A stretch of DNA of 8,099 bases from an uncultured Peptococcaceae bacterium (GCA_902496505.1 CABVBB010000076.1:1-8099), one strand, 5' to 3'. Positions 1-6,690 are shown, counted from the stretch's first letter. Notes: generated by a model from the letters alone, not told the origin. Numbers and translations: made by a program.

Positions 1-834
1 CTGGATGGCCTCGATCGGCACGGCTGCCCCCAGATAAAGACTGTCCCAGCCGTTGTATTCAAAAATATCGGCCACCATCCGCGCGCCGATCTCATGCAGT
101 TCGCTGCCCACGCAGGCTACCAAAACGGTCTTGCCTTTGCGCGGCTGGCTGAAGATGAGGGGATAAAGCTGCGCCAGCGCCATCTGAGTGATCGAGGTGC
201 AGTAATGCTCCATATCTACGGAGATCTGATGCTGATGCCACAATTCGCCCACTCTGCGCATCGCTTCAGTGACGATATCTACGCAGATATCGCTCAGCGG
301 AATGCCGATATTGCTGTATTCGGTGATCAAGTTCATGGCGCCCTTCGTATCGGACTGTAAGATGCAGTCCAGATAGCGCTGGATCTCCGCTTCATAGTTT
401 TCCGCTGCCCCCTGCTGCTGGCTGCCGTGAGCACATTCATCAGCCATAGCTGCTACTGCACAGTCCAAAAGCCTGTGCAGCTTCGGCTGCTGTTCTGGAG
501 CGATGCACTGGATCATGCAGGATCTGATCATCTCGAAATGCGCTGTCATGATCTCTTGGAGCCGCTCTCTGGTGCAATAGGTCATCACAGGGACCAGGAG
601 CTGATAGAGCCATCTGGCATACTTCTCAAATATTCCGTCATCATCCAACTCAAGCGCGGTGTAAAGAAAATCGACATTATACTGTACATCCTGATACATT
701 TTCTGCTGCGCGCGGCTGTCCAATTCTTCCTGCAAACGGGGATCCTGCGCCATCTGCTGAGTATATATCTCATTCGTCAGCCGCTGGAACTCTGGATCCT
801 GCGCCAATAAGAGCAAACTCAATCCGTCCACCAT
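1..834 (-). CDS. Cobalamin (B12)-binding sensor protein, CarH-like B12 module, C-terminus cut by window edge
   Basis: The minus frame is open from ATG at 834 to the window edge: 278 codons, no stop, so the C-terminus is missing. Residues 1-135 are helical and unassigned. Residues about 140-235 look like the four-helix cap that precedes B12 domains, with W199-x9-E209-H210. A Rossmann-type cobalamin-binding domain starts near 235, where ELHEIG (245-250) gives His247 as the likely lower axial cobalt ligand. W-x9-EH plus ExHxxG is the signature of CarA/CarH-type domains, in which the Trp/Glu/His face the upper side of adenosylcobalamin; the 37-residue step from H210 to H247 fits. CarH carries a MerR DNA-binding head, and none is visible here, so output could be protein-protein or through a domain beyond the edge. 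From memory, similar helical N-termini (pattern DxxYNVxFLxxAL) occur in B12-binding signalling proteins. A TGA lies in frame upstream, and the ribosome binding site is weak (AAGAGAAAG). The cobalamin domain is confident; the signal sensed is inferred. Confidence 0.85.
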   Translation of the reverse strand, partial: MVDGLSLLLLAQDPEFQRLTNEIYTQQMAQDPRLQEELDSRAQQKMYQDVQYNVDFLYTALELDDDGIFEKYARWLYQLLVPVMTYCTRERLQEIMTAHFEMIRSCMIQCIAPEQQPKLHRLLDCAVAAMADECAHGSQQQGAAENYEAEIQRYLDCILQSDTKGAMNLITEYSNIGIPLSDICVDIVTEAMRRVGELWHQHQISVDMEHYCTSITQMALAQLYPLIFSQPRKGKTVLVACVGSELHEIGARMVADIFEYNGWDSLYLGAAVPIEAIQ

Positions 835-947
835 CTTTCTCTTGAGGCTTGTCCCCAAATTTGATCTTGATCAGAAGTCCTGCTCAAAAGCGCTCAGCCT
901 GATCCTGCCGCTTTGGCGAGAGCTCCTTTTATCATCGACTGCTGAAT

Positions 948-994
948 GATTTACTGTAGGTTAAAAAATTTTGACAAAAAAAGCTTCAGTCAAA
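948..994 (-). promoter_or_regulatory. Possible promoter and inverted repeat upstream of the B12-sensor gene
   Basis: This is an AT-rich stretch in the gap upstream of the B12-binding gene. On the minus strand TTGTCA (977-972) is followed after 18 bases by TAAATC (953-948), a weak sigma-A-like pair. A second -35-like TTGACT lies at 993-988. The two -35-like boxes form an inverted repeat, TTTGAC (970-975) and GTCAAA (989-994), which could be an operator. Initiation here would leave a leader of roughly 105 bases before the start at 834. The -10 match is poor, so this is only a candidate. Confidence 0.25.
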
Positions 995-1074
995 TCCACC
1001 GATCTTTTGTTACTGATAATACTATCACAAGAAGTCTCTGAATACAATAACCGCGGCCTTCTTTTATGTCGTAT

Positions 1075-1130
1075 GCCAACAAAAGAAGCCGATCTCTGTG
1101 CCTACAGAGATCAGCTTCTTTTCAGTTGGC
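1075..1130 (-). terminator. Long hairpin terminator after the flavin reductase-rubredoxin gene
   Basis: Arms 1081-1099 and 1104-1122 pair over 19 positions with one mismatch (C1090 against A1113) around the loop GCCT. After a two-base bulge (1123-1124) the stem continues for six more pairs, GCCAAC (1075-1080) with GTTGGC (1125-1130). Read on the minus strand the inner stem ends in TTTT. It starts four bases past the reductase stop codon. The A/T-rich flanks are symmetric, so it could work in both directions, but no plus-strand gene reads into it. Confidence 0.85.
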
Positions 1131-1133
1131 GGC

Positions 1134-1760
1134 TTATTGCTTGACGAATACGCTTCTGGGCTGGCGGCAGATGGGGCAGGTGAAATCTTCTGGCAGCTCA
1201 TCGCCCTCATGCACATAGCCGCAGACAGAGCATTTCCAGCCGGGCTTGTGCTCTTCTTCTACGTGGGTCGGCGCATTCTTCGGCGAGGTGCCGTTTTTCA
1301 CTGTGCGATAGTAAGCGTAGGTCATGGGTTCGTTGTTGGGGCCCGTCACTTCGCCTTCTTCCACAGCAATGATGAAGATGGTGTGTGACCCCACATCCAC
1401 AGTATTCACGATATCGCCGGAGAACCAGGAGGAAATTTTTTCGATCAAATGGGGCGCGCCTTTGGCATCCACCTGATGGGGGATACCGTCAAATTTTTCC
1501 ACATCGCGGCCGCTTTGGAAACCGAACCGGCCGATCACATCCATGCTGATCTCCTGTGCCACCACCGAAACGGTGCAGTGCTTGGTGCGCATCAGCACTT
1601 CATGGGTATAATTATCTTTAGAAACGGTGATACTCACCTGCGCAGGCTTAGACGTGACTTGGATAGCGGTATTGATCACACAGCCTACCCGCCGTCCTTC
1701 GTCCTCGACGCCGACGACATAGAGACCACCTGTCAGTTTGTAGAGTGCTGCTTTATCCAT
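1134..1760 (-). CDS. Flavin reductase-rubredoxin fusion (high-molecular-weight rubredoxin, Hrb-like)
   Basis: This 208-aa cytoplasmic protein has two parts. Residues 1-155 form an FMN-binding split-barrel flavin reductase domain (starts MDKAALYKLTGGLYVVG; conserved stretches QVSITVSK at 41-48 and GRFGFQSGRDVEKF at 77-90). Residues 172-208 form a short rubredoxin domain of the rubrerythrin type, with iron ligands C177-x2-C180 and C195-x2-C198 and the motifs KCSVCGYVHEG and FTCPIC. In anaerobes such as Moorella, Hrb passes electrons from NAD(P)H through FMN and rubredoxin to flavodiiron proteins or rubrerythrins that reduce NO, O2 or peroxide; that role is inferred here because no partner gene is in the window. 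The frame continues upstream to 1940, but the ATG at 1760 is the start because AAGGAGGAG sits just before it and the domain begins there. It is a single-gene unit with its own TATAAT box and a strong hairpin after it. Confidence 0.92.
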   Translation of the reverse strand: MDKAALYKLTGGLYVVGVEDEGRRVGCVINTAIQVTSKPAQVSITVSKDNYTHEVLMRTKHCTVSVVAQEISMDVIGRFGFQSGRDVEKFDGIPHQVDAKGAPHLIEKISSWFSGDIVNTVDVGSHTIFIIAVEEGEVTGPNNEPMTYAYYRTVKNGTSPKNAPTHVEEEHKPGWKCSVCGYVHEGDELPEDFTCPICRQPRSVFVKQ

Positions 1761-1800
1761 GATAACTCCTCCTTTTTGATAGCAAACCGTTGTTAGAATC

Positions 1801-1830
1801 ATTATACCCCTGTTTTCACCACGATAAACG
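1801..1830 (-). promoter_or_regulatory. Sigma-A type promoter of the flavin reductase-rubredoxin gene
   Basis: On the minus strand a perfect TATAAT (-10) occupies 1806-1801, about 40 bases before the ATG at 1760. The -35 is weak: TTTATC or GTTTAT lies 16-17 bases upstream (about 1829-1823). The -10 is convincing; the -35 may be helped by an activator or be poor. Confidence 0.6.
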
Positions 1831-1853
1831 ATTTTCCCCTTTTTTCCCGTTCG

Positions 1854-1880
1854 GCAAACTTTTTTCTCCCGCTCTCCGTC
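1854..1880 (+). promoter_or_regulatory. ECF-type promoter upstream of the sigma/anti-sigma operon
   Basis: GCAAAC (1854-1859), 17 bases, then CGTC (1877-1880) closely matches the Bacillota ECF consensus TGAAAC-N16/17-CGTC recognised by SigV/SigM/SigW-type factors. A T-run follows AAC, as is usual. It points at the sigma gene starting at 2024, so the sigma factor probably drives its own operon. Transcription would begin near 1888, leaving about 135 bases of leader. The link to this sigma factor is inferred. Confidence 0.5.
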
Positions 1881-1893
1881 CAATAAGTGAACA

Positions 1894-1984
1894 GCAAATG
1901 ATAAGTATCCCCAACACTCGAGTGGGCCATTTGCCATCACACCGGCATTTTTGGGGGAATTCTAAAGGATCGCCGGTGCCGATC
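1894..1984 (+). other. Leader of the sigma operon with several inverted repeats
   Basis: The stretch between the ECF-type promoter and the sigma gene holds GCAAATG (1894-1900) / CATTTGC (1928-1934), the 10-base palindrome CACTCGAGTG (1915-1924), CACCGGC (1940-1946) / GCCGGTG (1972-1978), and GATCG (1968-1972) / CGATC (1980-1984). The last two pairs share bases, so they exclude each other, as in a switchable leader. None is followed by a clear T-run. The repeats are seen; a regulatory role is a guess. Confidence 0.35.
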
Positions 1985-2023
1985 GATGCCTATCGTGCTG
2001 TATTTTTATAAAGGAGCTTCGTT

Positions 2024-2524
2024 ATGAAAACCGACCCCAAAGACATTATTGCGCAATATGTCACCGAGAACAGTGCCTCTTTTTACCGCATTGCTCTCAG
2101 CTACACCCGCAACCACGACGACGCTCTGGATATCGTCCAAGAAGCCGTCTACAAAGCACTCAAGTCCAGTCATTCGCTCAGAGAACCCCAATATATCAAG
2201 ACCTGGTTCCACCGCATCCTGATCAACACAGCCATCGATACTCTGCGCAAAAGCCAGCGCTACCAGCTGACCGATGATGAAGCAGCCTTTGATGCGCCCA
2301 CCCAAGATCATTACGAAAATCTTGATCTGCAGTCTGCTCTGGCCCTGCTCTCTGATGAGCAGAGGATGGTGGTCATCCTGCGCTACTTCGAAGATATGCG
2401 CCTGCAGGACATCGCCGATATCCTGAATGAAAATCTAAGCACTGTCAAAACACGACTGTATGCCGCGCTGAAAAAACTGCGCATCGAAATCCAATCAGAC
2501 GAGGAGCGTATGAGCCATGCATGA
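2024..2524 (+). CDS. ECF-family RNA polymerase sigma factor, SigV-like
   Basis: This 166-aa protein has the usual two-domain ECF layout. Sigma region 2 spans residues 20-77 (core binding and -10 recognition; DIVQEA at 36-41, then YIKTWFHRILIN). Region 4 spans about 101-153 (helix-turn-helix for the -35; LSDEQRMVVILRYFEDM, then LQDIADILN and LSTVKTRLYAALKKLR). There is no region 1.1 or 3, and the length is typical. It should redirect RNA polymerase to envelope-stress genes once released from the anti-sigma factor encoded next. The start is set by AAAGGAG seven bases upstream of the ATG. It overlaps the next gene by eight bases, so the two are probably translated in a fixed ratio. In Bacillus subtilis the SigV/RsiV pair answers lysozyme; whether this pair does so is inferred from the partner's family. 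Confidence 0.93.
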   Translation: MKTDPKDIIAQYVTENSASFYRIALSYTRNHDDALDIVQEAVYKALKSSHSLREPQYIKTWFHRILINTAIDTLRKSQRYQLTDDEAAFDAPTQDHYENLDLQSALALLSDEQRMVVILRYFEDMRLQDIADILNENLSTVKTRLYAALKKLRIEIQSDEERMSHA

Positions 2525-3422
2525 GCCTAATCATGATCTCTTAGAACAGCTGAAAAATGACTATCAGCAGATCCCTATCCCAAAGGAGTTAGATATGATG
2601 ATCCAAAATACCCTCGAGCGCGACGCCAACGAGCGACGCCGCCAAAAGCGCCTGCACACCTGGCGCAATATCGCCCTGACCGCTGCCGCAGTGGCCGCCC
2701 TTTTCGTCGGCAGCGTCAATTTGAGCCCCACGGTCGCCACAGCCCTGGCCAATGTGCCTGGTCTCAGCACCCTGGTGGAAGTCTGCACCTTCGGCGGCTA
2801 TCACGTGGAAGAAAACAATTTTGAAGCCAATATCGCCATTCCCCAAGTAAGCGGCCTCGATCCAGCCATCACTGAAATGCTCAACCAAAAATATTTAGCC
2901 GAAGGCCAGGCGCTCTATGACGAATTCAAAGCCGAGATGGACGCTGTCAAGGAAGAATTCCCTGACGCGCACATGGGCCTTGACTACAATTACGAAGTAA
3001 AGACCAACGACGACCGCGTCTTTGCCCTGAGCCGCTATGTGGTCAACACGGTCGGTTCCTCCTCCACGGAAAAACGCTACGACACTGTGGATAAAAAGAC
3101 CCAGACCATCGTCACCCTGCCCAGCCTCTTCACCGAGGGAGCGGATTACATCACCCCCATCAGCGATAATATCAAAGCTCAGATGCGCCAGCAGATGGCC
3201 GCTGACGAATCCGTCGCCTACTGGCTGGACGATGAAGAAGTGCCCGATGACAACTTCACTGCCATCGCCTCTGATCAACAATTTTACATCAACGCAGACG
3301 GCCAGCTGGTCATCTGCTTTGACAAATACGCTGTGGCCCCCGGCTACATGGGCGCTGTGGAATTTGTCATCCCTACCGAGGTCTTAGCGCCAATCCTCGC
3401 TGACACCGGATTGCTCCGCTAA
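2517..3422 (+). CDS. RsiV-like membrane anti-sigma factor (DUF4163/DUF3298)
   Basis: This 301-aa single-pass membrane protein probably holds the sigma factor inactive. Residues 1-50 are cytosolic and end in a basic run (RRRQKR, 40-45). One membrane segment lies at about 51-69. Residues about 90-301 are extracytoplasmic, in DUF4163 then DUF3298 arrangement, ending with KYAVAPGYMG (270-279) before the last strand. Just outside the membrane is A76-L77-A78/N79, a good signal peptidase site. RsiV of B. subtilis is cut by signal peptidase at this kind of place when lysozyme binds, then by RasP within the membrane, which frees SigV. The same route is inferred here. The ATG at 2517 overlaps the end of the sigma gene; GAGGAG ten bases upstream is its ribosome binding site. 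The convergent terminator at 3441 ends the operon. Lysozyme as ligand is unproven; another envelope signal is possible. Confidence 0.88.
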   Translation: MHEPNHDLLEQLKNDYQQIPIPKELDMMIQNTLERDANERRRQKRLHTWRNIALTAAAVAALFVGSVNLSPTVATALANVPGLSTLVEVCTFGGYHVEENNFEANIAIPQVSGLDPAITEMLNQKYLAEGQALYDEFKAEMDAVKEEFPDAHMGLDYNYEVKTNDDRVFALSRYVVNTVGSSSTEKRYDTVDKKTQTIVTLPSLFTEGADYITPISDNIKAQMRQQMAADESVAYWLDDEEVPDDNFTAIASDQQFYINADGQLVICFDKYAVAPGYMGAVEFVIPTEVLAPILADTGLLR

Positions 3423-3440
3423 AACAACACATACTAAAAC

Positions 3441-3485
3441 AAAAGCTCCGCCTCAGAGAACATCCTTCTCCGAGGCGGAGCTTTT
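3441..3485. terminator. Bidirectional terminator between convergent operons
   Basis: Arms 3441-3460 and 3466-3485 pair over 20 positions with a single A/C mismatch (3455/3471) around the loop CATCC. The stem is GC-rich inside, with AAAA at the left base and TTTT at the right. It lies 18 bases past the anti-sigma stop and 14 bases past the stop of the minus-strand gene, so it can stop transcription from both sides. Confidence 0.93.
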
Positions 3486-3499
3486 GCTTTAGGCGCCTA

Positions 3500-5926
3500 T
3501 CAATCCCACCAAAAATACCATATGGCAGATCTCGCCAGCGTATCCGCCAGCGCGCCGATCGTTCCCACGCCCTGCTCCACGATATCCGAGCACCACGCGT
3601 ATTGTTCCAAGGCCAAAGCAAGCGCCGCTTCCCGATCTACCGGCCGCGGCAGACGGAATTCCAGCACATCGTGGGTGACGACCGCCGGTATGGCGCCGTA
3701 CTGCTCATACCAGCGCTTGGCCATGGCCATGAGTTCCGGCGTATCAGGGCATTCGTTCCAGCCGCCAAAGGGCAGATAGCTGAAGACCTGCCACGGCTGC
3801 TCCACCGGAATCTCCGCTAAGATCAAAGGCAGTGTGCTGTTGCTGCTGTAATCCCAATAACCGCCGAAGCGCTCCAGCGCTTCCCCGCCCGTCATCTCGT
3901 CAATACGGTCCTCTTCCCATTCGCTGCGCCATTCGTCTAATAGCTCGTCCGTCATCGTCCTATCGGCCAGCTCAAGCGCAAGCATTCGCTCCCGATAGGC
4001 GGCAACCGTGCGAGAGTCGAAGTCATGATCCCTGGCCGCTTCATCTGAATTCAGCAAAAGGCTTTCCCAAAGCGTTTCATCGACAGCCACCAGCATGGGC
4101 ACATAGCCGTCCCGCACGCCCAAGCGGCTGGCGTAGCCGTAGGCCGCCATGATGGGATCATCGTCCGTCATCGGCGGGAAATAGCGGCAGCAGCAGTCCA
4201 GATAAGCCATCAGCGCCTGCGCCAGTTCCGAGGGCTCGCCCTCGGCGATCGTTCCGCCCGTTTCCTGCCAGAGCGCGAAACGGCGGTCGATCAACTGGGC
4301 CATAGCCTGATAATACGCCTCATCGAAAGGAATAAACAAATACGCCTCTTGTTTGAATTCATCAGAATGATAGCGGGCTGAGCCAAAGTACTGCAAAGCA
4401 TGATCATCGATGTCTGACGGAAAATATGGTGCGCCGCCATCGCCGTAATAATACCGGGCAAAGGCCGCACCCTCCTCATTAAAGAGACTGTAGGTCAATA
4501 CGCCCTTCAGTTCATCGCGGATAAAGATCCGCAGATCAGTGCGGCTCGGATCTGCCTGAAAACGCGCCGCCAGCTCGGCATACTGCGCCAAAAAAGCCGC
4601 GCTCATCATATCGTGGGCCAAAGCCCAGCGCAGATAGATGGCCAAATGGTTATACGCCGTGATCTCTTCCACTGGCAGCTGCTTTTCCTGGATGCTGGAC
4701 AAATGCCAGAGCGCGCTGTCCATGAGCGTTTCCCGCTGACCAAAACCTTCTGCTGCGCTGAAATCCGGCCGATCAGGATGGACCACGATGCAGATATCCT
4801 CCAATTCGTCCAGCAGCGCGTCTGCGCCATTGGCCAGTTTGTAGTCCAACTCGCCACGATAAAGCGGGATCACCTGATAAAAGTTGACCTCCTCTCCGCT
4901 GGGCAGCTGAGCTGTCTCCGCCTCCTCGGCTCCGATCACCGGACTGACCAGCAGGGCAGCGCACAGCTGAGTATTGTCCGCGTAAGGCTCCCCATTGTCG
5001 ATGGTATGCCCCCAGCCCAGCCAATTCTCCTCCTCACCCGGCAGACGCGCCAACTGCTTGAGCAGCCTGATCGGCCAGTACCACTGCTCATCACCTGCAT
5101 TCACCTCCCAATCACTAGGCAGCGCCAGCAAAAGCTCCGCCCGCTCCAGCTGATACTCCGCCAACTCCTCCGGCACCTGCATCCGGTGCGCGCCCATGCC
5201 CATGGTCACCAGCGTGTAATAGGGTCTGTCCTCAGCAGGCGGGATCAGGCAGATGTCCACATGGATATCCGGCGAAAAAAACTCATGCCAGACATTTTGG
5301 ATGGGGCCAAAGGCCGACGTGATATGCTGCTCCACCGCTTCCATTTCTTCGCCAGTATAAAGCTCCGGCCCCCTATTGGTAAAGACAGCGATGGGCTCAT
5401 CATCCCCCGCAAATTCGTCTGCCTTGACCAGGCCGCGGATGAAGGCTTCAAAATTCTCCGCCAAAAACGTGATGGCATGATCCTTTTCCGCATCCACGTG
5501 CACTACCCGCGGTTCTCCCTGCGGTCCGCAGCCACGGTAATCCAAAAAGATCAGGCCGCGATCCGCTGAAGGGCAGTCGCAGATGGCTACGCCAATGGGC
5601 GGATAACCCCACTCTTCGATCATGAAGCGGCTGCCCTGCTCACCGCAAAGGCTGGCCGCTTTCTCACGGCCAATGCCCAAGATGCCTGTGATGGCCACAT
5701 GATCCTCCGCCCAGCTGGTGGGCGTCTCGGTGGGAAAACAGGCGGCCTTCGGCACACCGCCATTATGCTGCCGCATCAGCCAAATGTAACTTTCCGGCAG
5801 CTGATACCCCAGCTCCGCTTCCACCTCAGCGATCAGTTCATCAGTCGGCGGCGCGCAGACAAAAGTCTCCAAAGCGTACGGGCTATCATCCCAAAAATTT
5901 GTCCAATCCATTCCCTCAAAAGGCAT
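3500..5926 (-). CDS. Multi-domain polyimmunity-like protein: SUKH (SMI1/KNR4) + SUFU-like + DUF4253
   Basis: This 808-aa protein has no signal peptide or membrane segment and is strongly acidic. Residues 1-168 are a SUKH-1 (SMI1/KNR4) domain: LGYQLPESYIWLMRQHNGG (39-57), an IxGILGIG strand near 79, and a closing FLAENFEAFI helix. Residues about 195-390 resemble a bacterial suppressor-of-fused (SUFU) domain: FGPIQNVWHEFFSPDIHVDI, a TLVTMGMG strand, and PIRLLKQLARLP followed by WLGWGHTI. Residues 395-690 are unassigned and rich in Tyr/Trp; the stretch around NHLAIYLRWALAHDMMS may be a further domain. Residues 698-808 match DUF4253: PWQVFSYLPFGGWNECPD, AIPAVVTHDVLEF and a WYFWWD end. SUKH and SUFU proteins act as immunity factors that bind toxin effectors, so a role neutralising toxins is inferred. 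A GTG at 5932 could add two residues, but AGGAGG sits seven bases before the ATG at 5926, so the ATG was chosen. It is the last gene of the operon. Confidence 0.88.
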   Translation of the reverse strand: MPFEGMDWTNFWDDSPYALETFVCAPPTDELIAEVEAELGYQLPESYIWLMRQHNGGVPKAACFPTETPTSWAEDHVAITGILGIGREKAASLCGEQGSRFMIEEWGYPPIGVAICDCPSADRGLIFLDYRGCGPQGEPRVVHVDAEKDHAITFLAENFEAFIRGLVKADEFAGDDEPIAVFTNRGPELYTGEEMEAVEQHITSAFGPIQNVWHEFFSPDIHVDICLIPPAEDRPYYTLVTMGMGAHRMQVPEELAEYQLERAELLLALPSDWEVNAGDEQWYWPIRLLKQLARLPGEEENWLGWGHTIDNGEPYADNTQLCAALLVSPVIGAEEAETAQLPSGEEVNFYQVIPLYRGELDYKLANGADALLDELEDICIVVHPDRPDFSAAEGFGQRETLMDSALWHLSSIQEKQLPVEEITAYNHLAIYLRWALAHDMMSAAFLAQYAELAARFQADPSRTDLRIFIRDELKGVLTYSLFNEEGAAFARYYYGDGGAPYFPSDIDDHALQYFGSARYHSDEFKQEAYLFIPFDEAYYQAMAQLIDRRFALWQETGGTIAEGEPSELAQALMAYLDCCCRYFPPMTDDDPIMAAYGYASRLGVRDGYVPMLVAVDETLWESLLLNSDEAARDHDFDSRTVAAYRERMLALELADRTMTDELLDEWRSEWEEDRIDEMTGGEALERFGGYWDYSSNSTLPLILAEIPVEQPWQVFSYLPFGGWNECPDTPELMAMAKRWYEQYGAIPAVVTHDVLEFRLPRPVDREAALALALEQYAWCSDIVEQGVGTIGALADTLARSAIWYFWWD

Positions 5927-5940
5927 GGTCACTCCTCCTC
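5927..5940 (-). promoter_or_regulatory. Ribosome binding site that sets the start of the 808-aa gene
   Basis: On the minus strand GAGGAGGAG (5940-5932) lies inside the last codons of the DUF4241 gene, whose TGA occupies 5931-5929. It is seven bases before the ATG at 5926 and directly abuts the GTG at 5932, which favours the ATG. Only two bases separate stop and start, so the two genes are probably translationally coupled. Confidence 0.65.
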
Positions 5941-6675
5941 TTCACCATACGCCAGCGCGATATCGATAAACTGCACCACCAGCTGACAGATCGCGCCGTC
6001 TTGGTCATAGCCCCAATACACCGGATACGCCCCATCACCGAAACCTGATTGAAACATGGGCAGATGATAGTCCGTGCCGGGAATGACCCAGTTCAGCCAA
6101 TCACCGCCCTGGCGCTGAAATTCTGGTCTGACCGCAAAACTCTCCGCAAAGAGCGCCGCGAAATAATCATCATACAAATTTCCGTCCGGGTGCGCCGCGT
6201 ACCATCTGTCGGCAAAATCGCCAAAGGCCTGATGCAGCGTCTGATCACAGATGCAGGCCAGTCCCGCATCCACATTGAAGCCATAGTACTCGCCCGCTTC
6301 CAGCCCGTCCAGCTCTTCATGACCGATCAGCGCTTCTTCAAACCGCACAGCTTCTGCCGCATTAAAACGCACCCGAGCCGCTGCATAGCGGGCACAGTCG
6401 CCGCTGTCATCCGGCTTGATGACGCAGAGCTCCGTAGGGTACCTGCCCGGCGCAGCCTGCAAGAAATACGGCTGCTCCTCCCTGCTCTCTAAATAACACA
6501 GCGGGTCGCGCACCAGCACCCAGCCGCTGGGGAGATCACAAGGCCCGATGTCCAGCACCGTCAAAGCTTTGCCCGCAATAGTCTCTTCCGTAAAATACGT
6601 GTTCAGATCCACCGGACAGGCCAACTTTGGCCGCGCCGCTTCCCAAGACGCCAGCCACACTTCTGTTGGTTTCAT
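5929..6675 (-). CDS. DUF4241 domain protein
   Basis: This 248-aa soluble acidic protein matches the DUF4241 pattern through most of its length. The markers are GWVLVRDPL (51-59), GRYPTELCVI (77-86), YGFNVDAGLACICD (131-144), and a C-terminal FQSGFGDGAYPVYWGYDQDG (208-227) leading into QLVVQF. The biochemical role of DUF4241 is not known to me. Members are often found beside SUKH-type and other immunity genes, and this one sits two bases upstream of such a gene, so part of a toxin-immunity or stress-protection set is the best guess. The ATG at 6675 has AGGAGG seven bases before it. The gene lies 15 bases after the 121-aa gene. The closing GEEEE run is partly a by-product of encoding the next gene's ribosome binding site. 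Confidence 0.82.
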   Translation of the reverse strand: MKPTEVWLASWEAARPKLACPVDLNTYFTEETIAGKALTVLDIGPCDLPSGWVLVRDPLCYLESREEQPYFLQAAPGRYPTELCVIKPDDSGDCARYAAARVRFNAAEAVRFEEALIGHEELDGLEAGEYYGFNVDAGLACICDQTLHQAFGDFADRWYAAHPDGNLYDDYFAALFAESFAVRPEFQRQGGDWLNWVIPGTDYHLPMFQSGFGDGAYPVYWGYDQDGAICQLVVQFIDIALAYGEEEE

Positions 6676-6690
6676 GATATTGCCTCCTTT

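Noticed and set aside
94..810. Plus-strand frames at 94-360 and 427-810
   Set aside because: Both are antisense to the B12-binding gene, whose frame is open to the window edge and contains the conserved cobalamin motifs.
894..935. A 13-residue possible leader peptide (MIKGALAKAAGSG) before the B12-sensor gene
   Set aside because: There is no ribosome binding site before its ATG, no regulatory codon run and no attenuator hairpin after it.
835..1074. Possible cobalamin riboswitch before the B12-sensor gene
   Set aside because: No B12-box-like conserved core was seen in the leader; only an AT-rich promoter-like region and short repeats are present.
1449..1796. A 115-codon plus-strand frame over the reductase gene
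   Set aside because: It is antisense to a gene with clear flavin reductase and rubredoxin motifs, and its own sequence is low-complexity His/Ala-rich shadow.
1761..1940. N-terminal extension of the reductase to ATG at 1940
   Set aside because: The extension would cover the TATAAT box and the AAGGAGGAG ribosome binding site, and the added residues do not belong to the flavin reductase domain.
2895..3281. A 128-codon minus-strand frame within the anti-sigma gene
   Set aside because: It is antisense to the extracytoplasmic domain of the RsiV-like protein, with no ribosome binding site and a Val/Gly/Phe-rich shadow composition.
4613..5569. A 318-codon open frame on the plus strand
   Set aside because: It lies entirely antisense to the SUKH-SUFU gene, has no ribosome binding site and its product shows no family features; it is a shadow of GC-biased codon use on the other strand.
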